A DNA stretch of 64,000 nt from positions 1,930,501-1,994,500 of the forward strand of contig JAPFBL010000034.1 of NCBI GenBank assembly GCA_026182355.1, in the 5' to 3' direction. Below, in pieces: positions 46,753-57,966 of the stretch. A program made the translations under genes and the position numbers. How positions within the stretch are numbered: the stretch's first letter is position 1; every line of letters starts with the position of its first letter. Origin of the DNA: Hermatobates lingyangjiaoensis (lineage: Eukaryota > Arthropoda > Insecta > Hemiptera > Hermatobatidae). The notes under the pieces are model-generated. The model did no database searches. It was not told the DNA's origin and saw only the letters and a list, made by a program, of their open reading frames with translations.

Positions 46753-47774
46753 ATACATATGTAATTGGTCATTTGGTTAGAACGAAAAATGTATGCGATA
46801 AAAATAGGGTATACTCTTGTAAAATACTTTTATTAGACAACAAAGGGTTGTTATTTATTATTATTTCTTAATGATTTTTCTTAATGAGTTTAAATTGTAG
46901 ATAATACAATTTAAACTAGTTATGTTCTATTTATAAACTAGAATGCTTCAGAATCAATTTTATAAAAAAAAAATTGCCTCAAAGATCAAGTGACGTTTAA
47001 ATATTTTTTTTTATTTTATATATGAAATGAAAATAAAAATTTAAAGCGTTGACACTTAATTTCATTTTTTTGAACTGAAGAATCGTATAAGTGTTAAAAA
47101 GGTGTTTTAGAAACTAAGGAAAATAAATGATAAGTGGTTAGGTTACTAGCTAGAGGTTACATGGCAGGAGGTATGGAAAAGAAAGGATGGCATGATTGGA
47201 GACTATGTAAGAATGAAAGGCTTGCCAATGTTGGTTAGGATGGAAGCGATAGATTTTGTGTTAACAGAGATATTCACAGCACGTTCTTTAGTTCGACTCC
47301 AATTACTGGCTAATGGGAGAGCGAGGAGCAATAACAGCTACCAGGAAATTAAAATGGCCTCCAGTAACAAGAAAATCCTTCTATAATAACTGTTAATCTA
47401 TGACTAAAGATTCAATGTGCTAAGTCAGTATTCAAAACTCTTAAGGAAAAGATCATTTAAAAAAAAACCAAAATATTGAAGCGACCTGATGAGAAATACC
47501 TCACCTGAAGAAAGGAGGCTAATCAATATTGATGGAGGTATTCATTTAGTATTCAGTTCCACAACACGACAACAAAGCAGACTGCACTCAGTTAGCCCCA
47601 TCATTACTGCATTTCAATCATGCAACATAAATGAGGTGATTACGCCCATGTTTCTCCATTAACATTTAGCAAGCACACAAATAACTAATTGCAACAACAT
47701 CACCATGAAACAACAGTCATATATATTAAATACTAAATACTTCCTTCAGCTTTACATAGGAGATGAAAAATTAA
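46753..47774. other. AT-rich DNA, nothing recognised
   Basis: No supported feature. Confidence 0.5.
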
Positions 47775-47992
47775 TCTATACTATTATAAAAGAAGTCATG
47801 TCTGTCTGTCCGTCCGTTCCTCACCAAGTAAATGAATACGACAGTGGAATAATTTATTAAACTAGCATCCTTTTTTATAAGTATGATGAATCAGATACGT
47901 CACTGGTATTGCATTGAAAGAATTATTAATGGAAGCTGTAGAATTTCAATTACACAGTAAAATGATAATATTTGATTCAAAAGATATTATTA

Positions 47993-48140
47993 TTGTAGTT
48001 TGTTTTATACAATAGAGTTGTAATAATTTTCACTATTGTAGTTTGTTTTATACAACATAGTTGTATTAATTTTCACTATTGTAATTTGTTGTATACGACA
48101 CAGTTGTATTAATTTTCCTCATTGTAGTTTATACATTGTA
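47993..48140. repeat. 43-bp minisatellite inside the Helitron (about 3.5 units)
   Basis: ATTGTAGTTTGTTTTATACA units match those at 46274-46752, including the ACAACATAG and ACGACACAG variants in the same order, so the two arrays are directly related. Confidence 0.9.
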
Positions 48141-48769
48141 GTTACTATAGAGTAGTTATTATTTTATAAATAGAATATTAATTTTTTTTTGCTGTTTCAG
48201 GTTTATGATAAGCACTAATATTATATGACAATATAATATACTTTTTGCTTGCTCCAGTGTTAAGAAGCTGCATTTTAGTAAGGATCTTTAACAATGGAAA
48301 ATATAAACTGTGAAGCAAAAAGATTTCGTCAGTAGCAGTGAATTCAACAACTTAAAAGTGAACAGCAGCAAGAAATCCGAAGGGGAAACTCCGGACATAG
48401 AAGACATACCAGACAATAACTAACACAAGAGTGGTGATTATATTACATCAAAATGCTATGCACCACATGAATACTAGATAATCTTTATCGCAAGAAAAAC
48501 GTAACGGTTTAGGAGATCTTGATACCCAATTAATGCACGCGTAACATAAAAAAAACTGAGAGAATAAATGCGCAAAAGCAGACAAATTCCAGATCTATGG
48601 GATGCAGAAGGATCTAATGTTAAATCAAACAAGACAATTCGAAATTGTTGCTTTACAACGAGTTGATCGGGCAGTAATTGCTTGCAGTAGCGATGTTGTG
48701 GTAATCAAATGACACCAATGCTATACTCTCATGTTTAGGGGCGAAAACACCTATGAATAACTTGCACCA

Positions 48770-49178
48770 CCAGAATGTGGATTCTGTTGCAAAAATGACT
48801 TCATGAAATTATCTCCAGTTCAAGATCTTCGTCAATTTCCACAAAGATACAGACTTCATTATTTAAGGAATAATCAAAACAATTTTTCGAGCTGAAATAT
48901 ACCTCGGATTTCATGATGCATTGTGTGAAGGAGATGCATACCGGTCAGAAAAACGAATAATACTGACTAGTTGTTTTACTGGAGTCCCATTATTCATTTT
49001 TAAATATTATGAAGATACAATGCCCATTGTAATAAAATTTTCTAAGCCTACACTATTTGTAACATTTAGTTGCAAACCCAAAAGTAATGAAATTGTAAAA
49101 AAAAAACTTAGGGAAGGTCAAGCAGCATGTGACAGAGCTGAGATAACGGACATATTGTTTAAATTAAACAAGCAGTAG
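48770..49178 (+). pseudogene. Helitron transposase N-terminal domain remnant
   Basis: A first piece (from about 48770) carries ECGFCCKND in the position of the Cys-rich start of the Helitron_like_N domain. After stops, an open segment (48921-49178) reads SEKRIILTSCFTGVP, YYEDTMPIVIKFSKPTLFVT, FSCKPKSNEI, EGQAACDRAEITDILFKL. This follows the family's block of a YQDAM-like motif, PDLFITFTCNP, and GQ..DRPD...RVFKLKL. Stops and frameshifts show it is dead. The HUH catalytic motif that should follow is absent. Confidence 0.8.
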
Positions 49179-50395
49179 CTACTGCAAGATAAAAAACCTA
49201 CAGTACTTAACAAGTAATTGCTCATGGAAACACACACAATACGACACCAAAACAAGGAATATTTCCGCTCTATTGTCAACGAATTACAGTTTTGAATGTC
49301 ATTAAATGAATAAATTACAAAGGAACGAAACATTATTATGGCATTAAGTGAGCACCAACTAATGTTAAATATCTGAGTAAATCATCTTACTTCATGGACA
49401 AGTTCATGTCAAAATGTAAAAAAAAAATTAAACAAATACATTTCTTTTATTTTCAGTTTTTATATGAATATCAGTGAAATAAATTTCGGATAAAATTTGT
49501 AGATAATACTTTTTATAATCAATGGATAATGAAGTTTTAAATTTTCTTTTTAAGTCATTTATTTTTAAAATATTTTACTCTGAACCGATTGTTATGCATT
49601 TTATAACTGTTACATAGTTAGTCGTAGACACAATCTAAAATGTGATCCGCATAAATCTTTTCAAGATGTAATTAACTTGTCAGATTTGATCTTAAGTAGT
49701 GAGCACACAGGAAGTACAGTAACATAATTTGGACGCGCAAAGATATTTAAACTTGATTATTTATAAATTAACACTTTTTTAAATCTTTATAAATAAAATA
49801 ATGATTTTGTCTGTACATTGCTTAGAACTGACTCATTTCAAGTTTTCTTTACGTTTTATACATTGGAGAAACCGAATCCACCCTTAGAAAAATTTCTGTC
49901 GGTTTGTCGGTTTGTCGGTTTGTCCGCAAAACTTTGTCACAGGTAAACTCAGCTACCATAAGACATATAAAGCTGAAAATTTTACAGTAGATTTGTGTAG
50001 GTCTAACTTAAAATATAGGCTATGAATTGATCGGAAATTCAACGTAGAAGTGAAGTTATGGACGTTTAACGCAAAAATGTTTGTCACAAGTAAACTCAGC
50101 CACCATAAGACATAGCGAGCTGAAACATTGACACTGGATTTGTGTGTGCCTAACTTAAAATATGGGCTCTAAATAGATTATTAATTCAGTACAGAAGCGA
50201 AGTTATGGGGCTTTTAGCTGTATTTTCCTAACTTCATAGACAAGTTTGTTTTGAAAATACACAGGTGTGGCAAGTAGGTATTGTTAGTTGATTTTAATTT
50301 CAATTGAGCACATGAATATATTGCGTATTTGACATCATTGAAATGGTGTTTCACAGAGTTAAGGGTGTACTATCTATTGAGAATAAATGTTTTGT

Positions 50396-51007
50396 AAACG
50401 AGCAATTCTCAGCCCTTAATATGAACAGGCATGAGAAATCAACAAACAAGTTCTTACGCTATATGAAGCCGAGGAAAGAACTTACAAGTCAGTAAAGAGA
50501 TTGGATTAGTGATGAAGAAGCAGTTCATTATCTAATTGAATTTCTTGACTCTGAATTTATTTCTCCTGGACTGCCTGCTCATGAGTAAAAACTTAAAGTA
50601 GGAGCACCAATGATGCTGCAATTTATAGCAGTAACAAATTTCATGTTACGAAACATGAGTGACCCAAAAACTGTGCAACGGGACACGACTCTGAGTTCGT
50701 GCTCTACACAGATATGCCATAGAGGCGGACATAATGACTGGATGTGGTATTGGGGAGTCTTCCGAACCACTGTCTGTTTCCATTTAAATGATTGCAAGGT
50801 CCCCTCAGAGTCTATTTCGCAAAGACGTTAACTAAGTCGCAAAGGGAGACTTTATCTAACGCAGGAATTCAAGTTAGCGAAACCATGTTTTTCTCACATG
50901 GTCAACTGTAGTTTACTTGCTCAATAGTCAGAGGTTTCAACTGATTGTTCTTCCATGAACCTAAAGGACAGACAGCTAATGTAGTGTATACAGAGGCATT
51001 TGTTTAA
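50396..51007 (+). pseudogene. Helitron helicase C-terminal remnant
   Basis: Across several frames and stops one can follow RAILSP, EINKQVLTLYEAEERTYKSV, EFLDSEFISPGLPAHE, KLKVGAPMML, LRNM, QKLCNGTRL, IMTGCGIGES, ETMFFSHGQL and EPKGQTANVVYTEAF. This is the order of the final part of the Helitron Pif1-type helicase. It ends about 110 bp before the 3' hairpin, as expected. Confidence 0.85.
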
Positions 51008-51432
51008 CACTGTACTAATAATGGTGTTTTCTACTATTCTATAATTTCTAATTATAGTATTAGTATAATACTATAATTGATATGTTGGAATACCAAGTAT
51101 AATAGAATTTTTGATTCCGTCAAAGACGGGTACATTTGCTAGTCATATATAAATTAATTAATTTTTTTTTTTATCAACACCTGAGCAGGAAATGTTATTC
51201 AAAGTGGATGATGAGATGTTGATATTTTTATAGTACACAGGTACAGACAGATAACGACTGATCGCGCTAATGCAGCCATCAATCCTCATTCTGCATCCCC
51301 CCGCGCATGGGTCCTACGTACCCTGTGAAATCCCCCTAACTTGGTATATACCATTTATATAATAAGAAACTATCCCCCAAGCTATCTTATTCTCAATTCA
51401 CAGTTACCATCTACCTTTTTCTAAAATTTTCT

Positions 51433-51610
51433 GGAAGTTCCAGATTTAATTTGCTTGTTTAGAAACAAAATGATTACACGATTCTTATCCACTCTATACT
51501 AACTATAACGCTGATAATGAAAATGATGACAACTGTTACTATGATTTAAACTACATGATGACAATGCACTGTTCTTTTTTCTATACCATACAAGAGTATT
51601 GTTTATCACT
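51433..51610. repeat. Dispersed repeat, copy 2 (paired with 46086-46260)
   Basis: GTTTAGAAACAAAATGATTA, CTATAACGCTGATAATGAAA, AACTGTTACTATGATT and CTATACCATACAAGAGTATT, same orientation as copy 1. Here it is not followed by the minisatellite. Confidence 0.8.
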
Positions 51611-51625
51611 ATGATAGTTTATTTA

Positions 51626-53580
51626 TCACTATCGCAACCTCTCACCGAAAGAGATTCGATCACCAGGACGGGTAAACACTCATATACAAACAAAAGTTTC
51701 CTGAACCCTGAGGTTACTTCACCTGTTAGACCTTTCAGTTTATATCATAAAAGAACGATTCATAGTAAATACAAATAATAATAAATAGCGATGGCGTTTT
51801 TTTATTATTTATCCTATGAGGACAGAGAGTGGAAGGCCTCAATGCATTTACCTTGTTTTTTTCTATTTCTATTTCAGTGAATTTGCTTTTCCCATTAATA
51901 TCATGAATAATTTAACTTTTTTCATTATCTCAAAATAAAAAGTTGACGTTAAATAAAGTTGACATCTCTAAAACTGTTATTATAGCTGTATGATGGGAAT
52001 GATTTTAACAAAGAATAAAATATGATTCTTGATTTATTTAGTAATAATAAGAGAAATTGTATTCGCCCTGTTGGTATGGCTTATGAACAAAATTAGAAAT
52101 GCAGAGAAACATAACTTGTTAATACCTGTCAAAAGTTGAGCTGCTTAGAAAAAACGTAAACATAATTATCACTATTGAAGAGAGATTTCAAAACGCAATT
52201 TCATCACGCAAAAGAGCAGCAGTTTGAAGAAGATGGATGAAACATAAAAAAAAGGAGTTAATTAGCATGCAACACAACAAAGCATTCCGGAGGTTTACTT
52301 TCTAATTGTAAACTACTAAGCATGGGTGATGGATCAGTAAAGTTCGTAAAAACTTGGACTTTATATGGAAGTAAGCTAAGGAGCTTGATAGTAAAGGCAT
52401 TAATACTGCTGAAGTGGCTGTTTGCACTGACGACTACAAGAAAGCAGTTATTAGTCCAATATATAGAAGTTTTTCGTTTGTGATTTTTTGTTGTTTTTTT
52501 GGTCTGAGAGGGGGAGTTAAAGGTAGACGGCAGACACGCGACATTGTGTTCAACCCTTCACGTTCATCTCACGTCAAACGCACCTTCTACCAACCCCCAA
52601 ACCTCCCCCAACTGGCTTTCGATTAACATTTCAGCAAACCTTATTAGCCTGGCAAAAAAAAAAGACCTTTCACCCATCAATTACTTCACCTTAACCCATT
52701 TATCCATAAATGACCCGTAATATTACCCCCTAATTTATCCTACTAATAAATTCTTAAAGATATAAATTAATTCCAATCACATAAATGTTTCCAAACCACT
52801 AACTAGAGCAGTAAAATGTTTTTAGTGATATTTTTTCTTGTCAACGAACAGCCAAATGCTAGCATTAATTTCTAATACGTTTCATCTCGCAATCAATTCG
52901 TCAGTAATCATGTAATCAATTTCCCAAATAATTCATACTTCTGATGAAAAGAAAGTTTTAAATAATTACCAAGTTACAGAGGTAACAATAAAGAAATCTA
53001 TCTATTATTTAAATAAAATTAGAGCCACTCAATAGAAGAAAGAGAGCTAAAATACGTAATTGAAAATGTATTTCTTAGCTGCACCAATCACCTTAACAGA
53101 TCTAGTTGTACACATACAAATACAGTATATTTTGATTTGTTTAATGGATTTAATTTGTTTTAACCTATTTCATTTATTTTTCATATGTTATGCTTGTATT
53201 TCTTTATAGAATGACACCTATAAAGAAATTTCGGCGCGCCAAAATCCCATACAACAGCTCTCTATAAGACAAGACTCACAAGAGAAATGATGCTGAATTA
53301 CACGAAAATTATCGCTAAAGAAAGAAACCATGTTAAATTACAAATATTAGAAGCATTAATAATTCAAGAAAAGCAGCAAGCCATAAATATCCAACTTAAT
53401 AATTCTTGTAGAATTTTAAGACTATTTTCCAACAGGCCAAACCTGATTAGCCAGGTAGTAGGTGAGTCCAACCACCCTGCCTTCTCTCATAATGCTCCGT
53501 GACCCAGAGCGATGCCCTGTGAACATTCCAATAGTAATCCACCTCTATATATATAAACTAACAATCCTACTATTATTCTC
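51626..53580. other. AT-rich DNA, nothing recognised
   Basis: No supported feature; open frames 52414-52626 and 53287-53502 match nothing known. Confidence 0.5.
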
Positions 53581-53586
53581 ATTATT

Positions 53587-53625
53587 GTCCTGATGATGAA
53601 TGTGGTACATTCGAAAAATATCGGC
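53587..53625 (+). ncRNA. Hammerhead-like ribozyme motif, family D (independent copy)
   Basis: GTC, perfect core CTGATGA (53590-53596), extra T, stem II GAATGT/ACATTC (6 bp), GAA, AAATAT, C, GGC (stem I GTC:GGC with one G-U pair). Stem II is longer and different in loop from the 34.9-kb copies. The PLE-like frame follows immediately. Confidence 0.65.
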
Positions 53626-53737
53626 TAGCAATATTGGTGATAAGCTGCATAATTTTAATGAAGAGACGAGGAAGGAATTCCGGAAACTGAAGAAATTGTA
53701 TAAGAAACAGATACAAGCCAAATATGGGGCGTTATTT

Positions 53738-53743
<6 letters not shown>
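53624..53743 (+). pseudogene. Penelope-like N-terminal fragment
   Basis: Codes SNIGDKLHNFNEETRKEFRK followed by LKKLYKKQIQAKYGALFNN, aligned without gaps to the 34.8-kb copies and ending at the same residue pair (NN) at a (TA)n tract. About half of the residues differ, with conservative changes, which argues for past selection on protein rather than chance. Confidence 0.55.

Positions 53744-53791
<48 letters not shown>
53741..53791. repeat. (TA)n microsatellite
   Basis: About 25 TA units join the family D fragment to a family B fragment. Confidence 0.95.
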
Positions 53792-53793
<2 letters not shown>

Positions 53794-53935
53794 TCAAAAA
53801 CGAAGAAAAGCAACACACAAAGAAGGAGACACACTTACAACCTCAAATTTTCGGATGATCCGTCTTCAGGAGAAAATAGAAAGAGCGACCAAGCACGCCG
53901 GAAACACAACGGCAAGAAAACGGCAGGGTTGTTAC
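53792..53935 (-). mobile_element. Family B arm (PLE-like remnant) with ribozyme
   Basis: Begins GCTCAAAAACGAAGAAAAGC beside (TA)n and carries the motif at 53841-53873. It continues AGCGACCAAGCACGCCGGAA, as in the 300-400 copy. Confidence 0.55.
53841..53873 (-). ncRNA. Hammerhead-like ribozyme motif, family B
   Basis: On the minus strand: TCTC, CTGAAGA, extra C, stem II GGAT/ATCC, GAA, AATT, T, GAGG. Compared with GGTT/AACC at 80-112, both sides of stem II have changed together. Confidence 0.6.
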
Positions 53936-54423
53936 GTTTTTTAGAAAAAGAAAAAAATGAGCAAAGAAGGAAGACACTTGAGATGTTATATATTAAAAAT
54001 GATCTAAGTTCGATCCTTTATTGTGCAAAATTGCACAATTTTTTAGATGAGCCAAAGAACTACAAGGATACAAGAGGATAGAAGTGATATTAAAAATTTG
54101 AGTAATATTTATTCTGGGGTGTTAAGCTGAGTTTTAGTGAAATTTGATTTATTTAGTTCCCTTGAGTGAACAGTGTTGAGGTTATTTGTAATGTTATCTA
54201 ATTAGTCTAGTCGAAGGTTGTGTCCGGTTAACATTGTTGTTCCTTTAAATAATGTAAATTTCATTTTCTTAGTTTTAAAAAATCGTTACTTCTGTAAGTA
54301 ATATTGTTTTACGTATCTCTAAAATACTTCTGCTTGTAATAATCATAAATTGTAACAACCCATTTTCATATTGTGTATATGTTTCATGTTGATATGTGAT
54401 TTATTGTTATCCTTTGTTTGTAG
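53936..54423. other. AT-rich DNA preceding a family C arm
   Basis: The part from about 54240 has the same T-rich character as the DNA before the family C copy at 58764 and may belong to that element. Nothing else recognised. Confidence 0.4.
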
Positions 54424-54559
54424 GCCTATGAAAAAGGTTTTAAATAAAACCGAAACATTGGCAAAGAGAGTTTGATTTTTTATCCTAGAAAATTGACCGA
54501 ATCTCGATTAGAGAACACACATATTTTATAAAACGGTCGATATATTATTGAATCTGCTA

Positions 54560-54560
<1 letters not shown>
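54424..54560 (+). mobile_element. Family C arm (PLE-like remnant)
   Basis: Variant motif at 54424-54462 (GCC, TATGAAAAA, GGTTTT/AAAACC, GAA, ACAT, T, GGC), then TTTTTTATCCTAGAAAATTG and CGGTCGATATATTATTGAAT as in 3700-3945. It ends at (TA)n. Confidence 0.55.

Positions 54561-54627
<67 letters not shown>
54559..54627. repeat. (TA)n microsatellite, interrupted
   Basis: Long TA tract with two TATTATA interruptions between family C and family A remnants. Confidence 0.95.
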
Positions 54628-54630
<3 letters not shown>

Positions 54631-54708
54631 ATTTCACATAAACACGTGAAATAACAATCAATGATCAAACCAGAATAAGAAATGGGAAAACAAGACTAAG
54701 ACTCTTAG
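54628..54708 (-). mobile_element. Family A end fragment
   Basis: Contains the terminal hairpin (GATTTCACAT...CGTGAAAT), then TGATCAAACCAGAATAAG and GGGAAAACAAGACTAAGA. It stops just before the ribozyme. Confidence 0.6.
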
Positions 54709-54714
54709 TCTATT

Positions 54715-54865
54715 TCAATATATATAGTTCAATATAGACAAAGAAACATAGAGAAATCAAAAGAACACACTTACAGTCTCTAATTTTCGGTTTGAACCGT
54801 CTTCAGGAGAGATATGAGAGGGAAACCAAGTGCACTGGTTCAGAGACGGTTGGAGACCAATTTTA
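54715..54865 (-). mobile_element. Family B arm (PLE-like remnant) with ribozyme
   Basis: Carries CACACTTACAGTCTC, the consensus motif at 54777-54810, then GAGAGGGAAACCAAGTGCAC as in the first 80 bases of the window (complement). Confidence 0.55.
54777..54810 (-). ncRNA. Hammerhead-like ribozyme motif, family B (consensus)
   Basis: On the minus strand: TCTC, CTGAAGA, extra C, GGTT/AACC, GAA, AATT, A, GAGA. Stem I is perfect over four pairs. Confidence 0.6.
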
Positions 54866-55987
54866 TTTCTCTCGAATTTCATTATGTATTTCATAAAGAT
54901 CTTCGAAGAGAAGCTTTATATCATTTAATAGATTAATCTTGGAAAAAATAAGTTGAAGAATTGCTTTAGAAGTTATAACCTAGATCTTACTATAAAATGA
55001 ACAAGATTAAATTTCACTCAACCTTCGTTACAAAGGAAATTTAAGGTGACAGTTGAACCCAACAGTAAAAACAATCATATGAAATCAAATTTATATGACA
55101 TAATTATGAAGATATATGACAATAATGCGTTATATGCTAAATATTATATGATGATCATGAGACAAATGATTGATAATATAATGTTTATAAGTTACGTTTA
55201 TGGGATGGCACAGGTATCGATCAGATGTATTTATGGGATAATGGATAATGATGAATGTCCACGTTATATACAGAGGGAAGAATCATTACCGTGTACACTA
55301 CTCCCTTCAGTTTGGTTATTGCCGGTGCATTGTTCTAGGTTGTTAAAGGAATATTACAAATAAGGGATGGAAACTGGAATACTGCATTGCGCCACACCTA
55401 ATGTAATTGGAAATATACGTGATGCCAAAGGTGCTTTATAAATGTTTCTTCTTCTGCAAGGATCATTTTTATCTTCTAGTTAAAAAGAAATAATCTTTTA
55501 ACTCTTCTATCAAAACGGCTACTAAATCAAATACTATCGAAAGCTTTTAATTAATCAACAAGTCCAATATATCACAAGTTGAAGCCAAGAAACATGCACT
55601 ATCACAGACATGGGTAACATTCATGAAATAACTATAGAAACATGGCACGTTAATTCAGGATATCTCATGAAAAGTATTTAATAATGCATCACTGACTCAC
55701 TAGCATTCACTCAGGGAAATGAAATTACATATCTGCAGGCAATTTGGTTTATACCTATACTTTTACTAAAAGAATGGTCCGTGAGTATTTAACATTCTTA
55801 AGCTATGAATCAAACATAGTTATAATGGATCGTTTGTAGTTGGAATACAATAGTGAGAAAAGAATTATTAAAAATTATATTTGAATTTAATAATGAAGAA
55901 ATGATGCAGGGATACAACTAGAGATCATATACAAATTTTAGCTAGTCTCCCTCCAGTGACACTTACATCATATTTACATAAAAATTA
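54866..55987. other. AT-rich DNA, nothing recognised
   Basis: A 105-codon plus frame (55046-55363) is Met- and Tyr-rich, AT-driven and unrecognised; I do not call it a gene. Confidence 0.5.
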
Positions 55988-56218
55988 CATCTAAACCACA
56001 GGAAGAAGTCAGAAAAAAAGACTACGATATTTTAACAGTAACAAGCTGTCTTTGTCACAGTCAAAACCCAACTAAAGCCAAAATTCATCTTGGTCTTTAG
56101 TTGAGATTAGACTCTAACAAAGACTCCTTATTACGGTTCAAATGCCGTAATTTTCTTTTCTGATTGCCTACTGTTATTTTACTGTTTATTTCACATGTTT
56201 ATTGTGAAATCTCAATAA
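55988..56218. mobile_element. Family A foldback, old copy with decayed ribozymes
   Basis: Both arms are recognisable (GTAACAAGCTGTCTTTGTCA and CTCTAACAAAGACTCCTTAT), as is the terminal hairpin ATTTCACATG...TTGTGAAATC. The cores (GTGACAA, CTAACAA) are mutated, so no active ribozyme is expected. Confidence 0.6.
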
Positions 56219-57609
56219 GTTTATGTTGTAAAAATAAAATATATATGGTATGTCAATTGGAGAATTATTTCAACTATTCTCTCATGAATTATTTCGTAAA
56301 TTTTAAGAACTTTAATTAAGGTGTAACAAAACGTATCAGGCATATGCAGAAAGTACATCTACTACGTAACACATGCATGACAGAAGTGATATAAATATCA
56401 CACAATAGAATTGATTCATCTCGCTGGTCGAAAAATCCTGGACTCAAAAATATTATGAATATCTTCCAGATATTTTACTCATAACAAATTCAAGCTACCC
56501 AGTAATATAACTTAATAATTTACCTTTCTTAATAAAAATATATGACGTATTCATTTAATAGATTTTTTTCTTTATTTTCCTAACTAATATATCTAAATAA
56601 TGAATATTACAAAGTTTATAATGGTTGTATGGTTCAGCATTCTCAATCAGTTTCAAACCCTTATTTTCACAGGCAAATGATCTGACTGGTTCATGATTTT
56701 GACTTTCCTATTTTGTAAAAGTTTAAAGCATTTCTTAATAATATACGACGATCTAAGTTCATATCAGCAGGAACATGTGATATTAAAACGTTTATCTTTT
56801 TCTACGTAACATGTGAGTGTGTGTGTGTGGCTGTATGATTTGAATATGTACATACCTATATTACAACTCTTATTATTATACGTACACTAAGTTCTCAACT
56901 ATTTGTCAATGCTATAATATAACTGTGATTTACATTTTTGATTATTCTTAATTGCCATCTTTATTTATAAACTATGAATGTTGTATTCTTAAAAAGACAA
57001 GGAAGATATTATCTATTATCCGAAATGCTCAAAATGGGAGTTATTATTTTTTTTTTGTTTTTGAAAAGCAATATAAACGAAAAGTCCTACTAAATCTAAT
57101 CTGCTAGATTTTCATCCTCTGCAATTAGACTAATTGAAACTGACCCCCATTATAAATACATAAAATGGATTAGAATGTTGCTGTATAAAGGATGTGAATA
57201 ATAATTATTTTTTTTTTAATACAATATAAACAATCTCATTTTACTTTCAAAGCTGTTGCATTTCATTTTGGAAAAATTTTATTCAGGGTTATGCAAATTT
57301 AGAGGCTGGAAAAAAAAATGTAAAAATGGAGGAGGCGTTATAGTGGAGCTCGTCCTAATAGGCCACTGGAAAAAAAATGTATTCTAATTTAAATAACTTA
57401 AAATTGTATTTCACATTACCTCTATCAAATTGAGTTTTCTGTGATACTGAATCAACAAAAGTGTAATTTTGGAGTTAATATGTGGTATGTACGGACTACT
57501 ATAATCAGATTGACCCAGTTCAGATTAAATAATATTAATATCAAATATATGTCTAATATTTATTCAACTACAAATTAAATACAATCCCCTTAAATAAATA
57601 GGTACTTAT
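56219..57609. other. AT-rich DNA, nothing recognised
   Basis: No supported feature; a short (GT)n occurs near 56815-56830. Confidence 0.5.
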
Positions 57610-57622
57610 AACATAATTACTC

Positions 57623-57953
57623 TCAGGTTAGCTCAGTGGTTACGTGCTCGCCTCTGAACTGATAGGACCGGGGTTCGATCCCCACCTGTCCCTCAATTTA
57701 TTCACGCGGGAGGTGAATAAATCTGAGCACGTCGTACCTCAGGTCCGGAGAAGGACGTTAAACTGTCGGTCCCGAGCCTGTACAATATCAGGTACTCGTT
57801 AAAGATCCCTATTCTAAATACACTTGAGGTAGGCAAAATTTAGGACTTCCAATGTAGAATCTATCTTCATTGTGTAGTATCACAAAGGGCCAATGCTCGG
57901 CCTAAGTGTGTTCCCTTGTGGGACTGCCACTGCAACCTACCATAATCTAACCC
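57623..57953 (+). mobile_element. Intact tRNA-derived SINE with 13-bp target site duplication
   Basis: The 331-bp element has A box text GGTTAGCTCAGTGGTTACG and B box GGGGTTCGATCCCC about 35 bp further on, the layout of a Pol III promoter from a tRNA. The body includes AATAAATCTGAGCACGTCG, ACTGTCGGTCCCGAGCC and CAGGTACTCGTTAAAGATCC. The tail is GTATCACAAAGGGCCAATG and GGACTGCCACTGCAACCT. AACATAATTACTC is repeated exactly at 57610-57622 and 57954-57966. This is the reference copy for the family here and probably the youngest. Confidence 0.95.
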
Positions 57954-57966
57954 AACATAATTACTC

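Larger units (their letters stand above)
47775..51142 (+). mobile_element. Decayed, internally deleted Helitron with both termini
   Basis: The 5' end TCTATACTATTATAAAAG follows an A (47774) and leads into GTCTGTCTGTCCGTCC. The 3' end has the hairpin CCGTC-AAA-GACGG (51117-51129), nine bases, then CTAG (51139-51142) and a T. This is the A|TC...CTRR|T signature with a 3' hairpin. Length is 3368 bp. Inside are an N-terminal Helitron domain remnant and a helicase C-terminal remnant. The Rep HUH nuclease and most helicase motifs between them are missing. A diverged direct repeat of about 120-150 bp, each copy starting TTTGTCACA, lies at 49934-50213, after a triplicated GTCGGTTT. Confidence 0.85.

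Noticed and set aside
55046..55363. 105-codon plus frame, possible small gene
   Set aside because: AT-driven composition rich in Met, Ile and Tyr, no family motif, no splice or promoter context.
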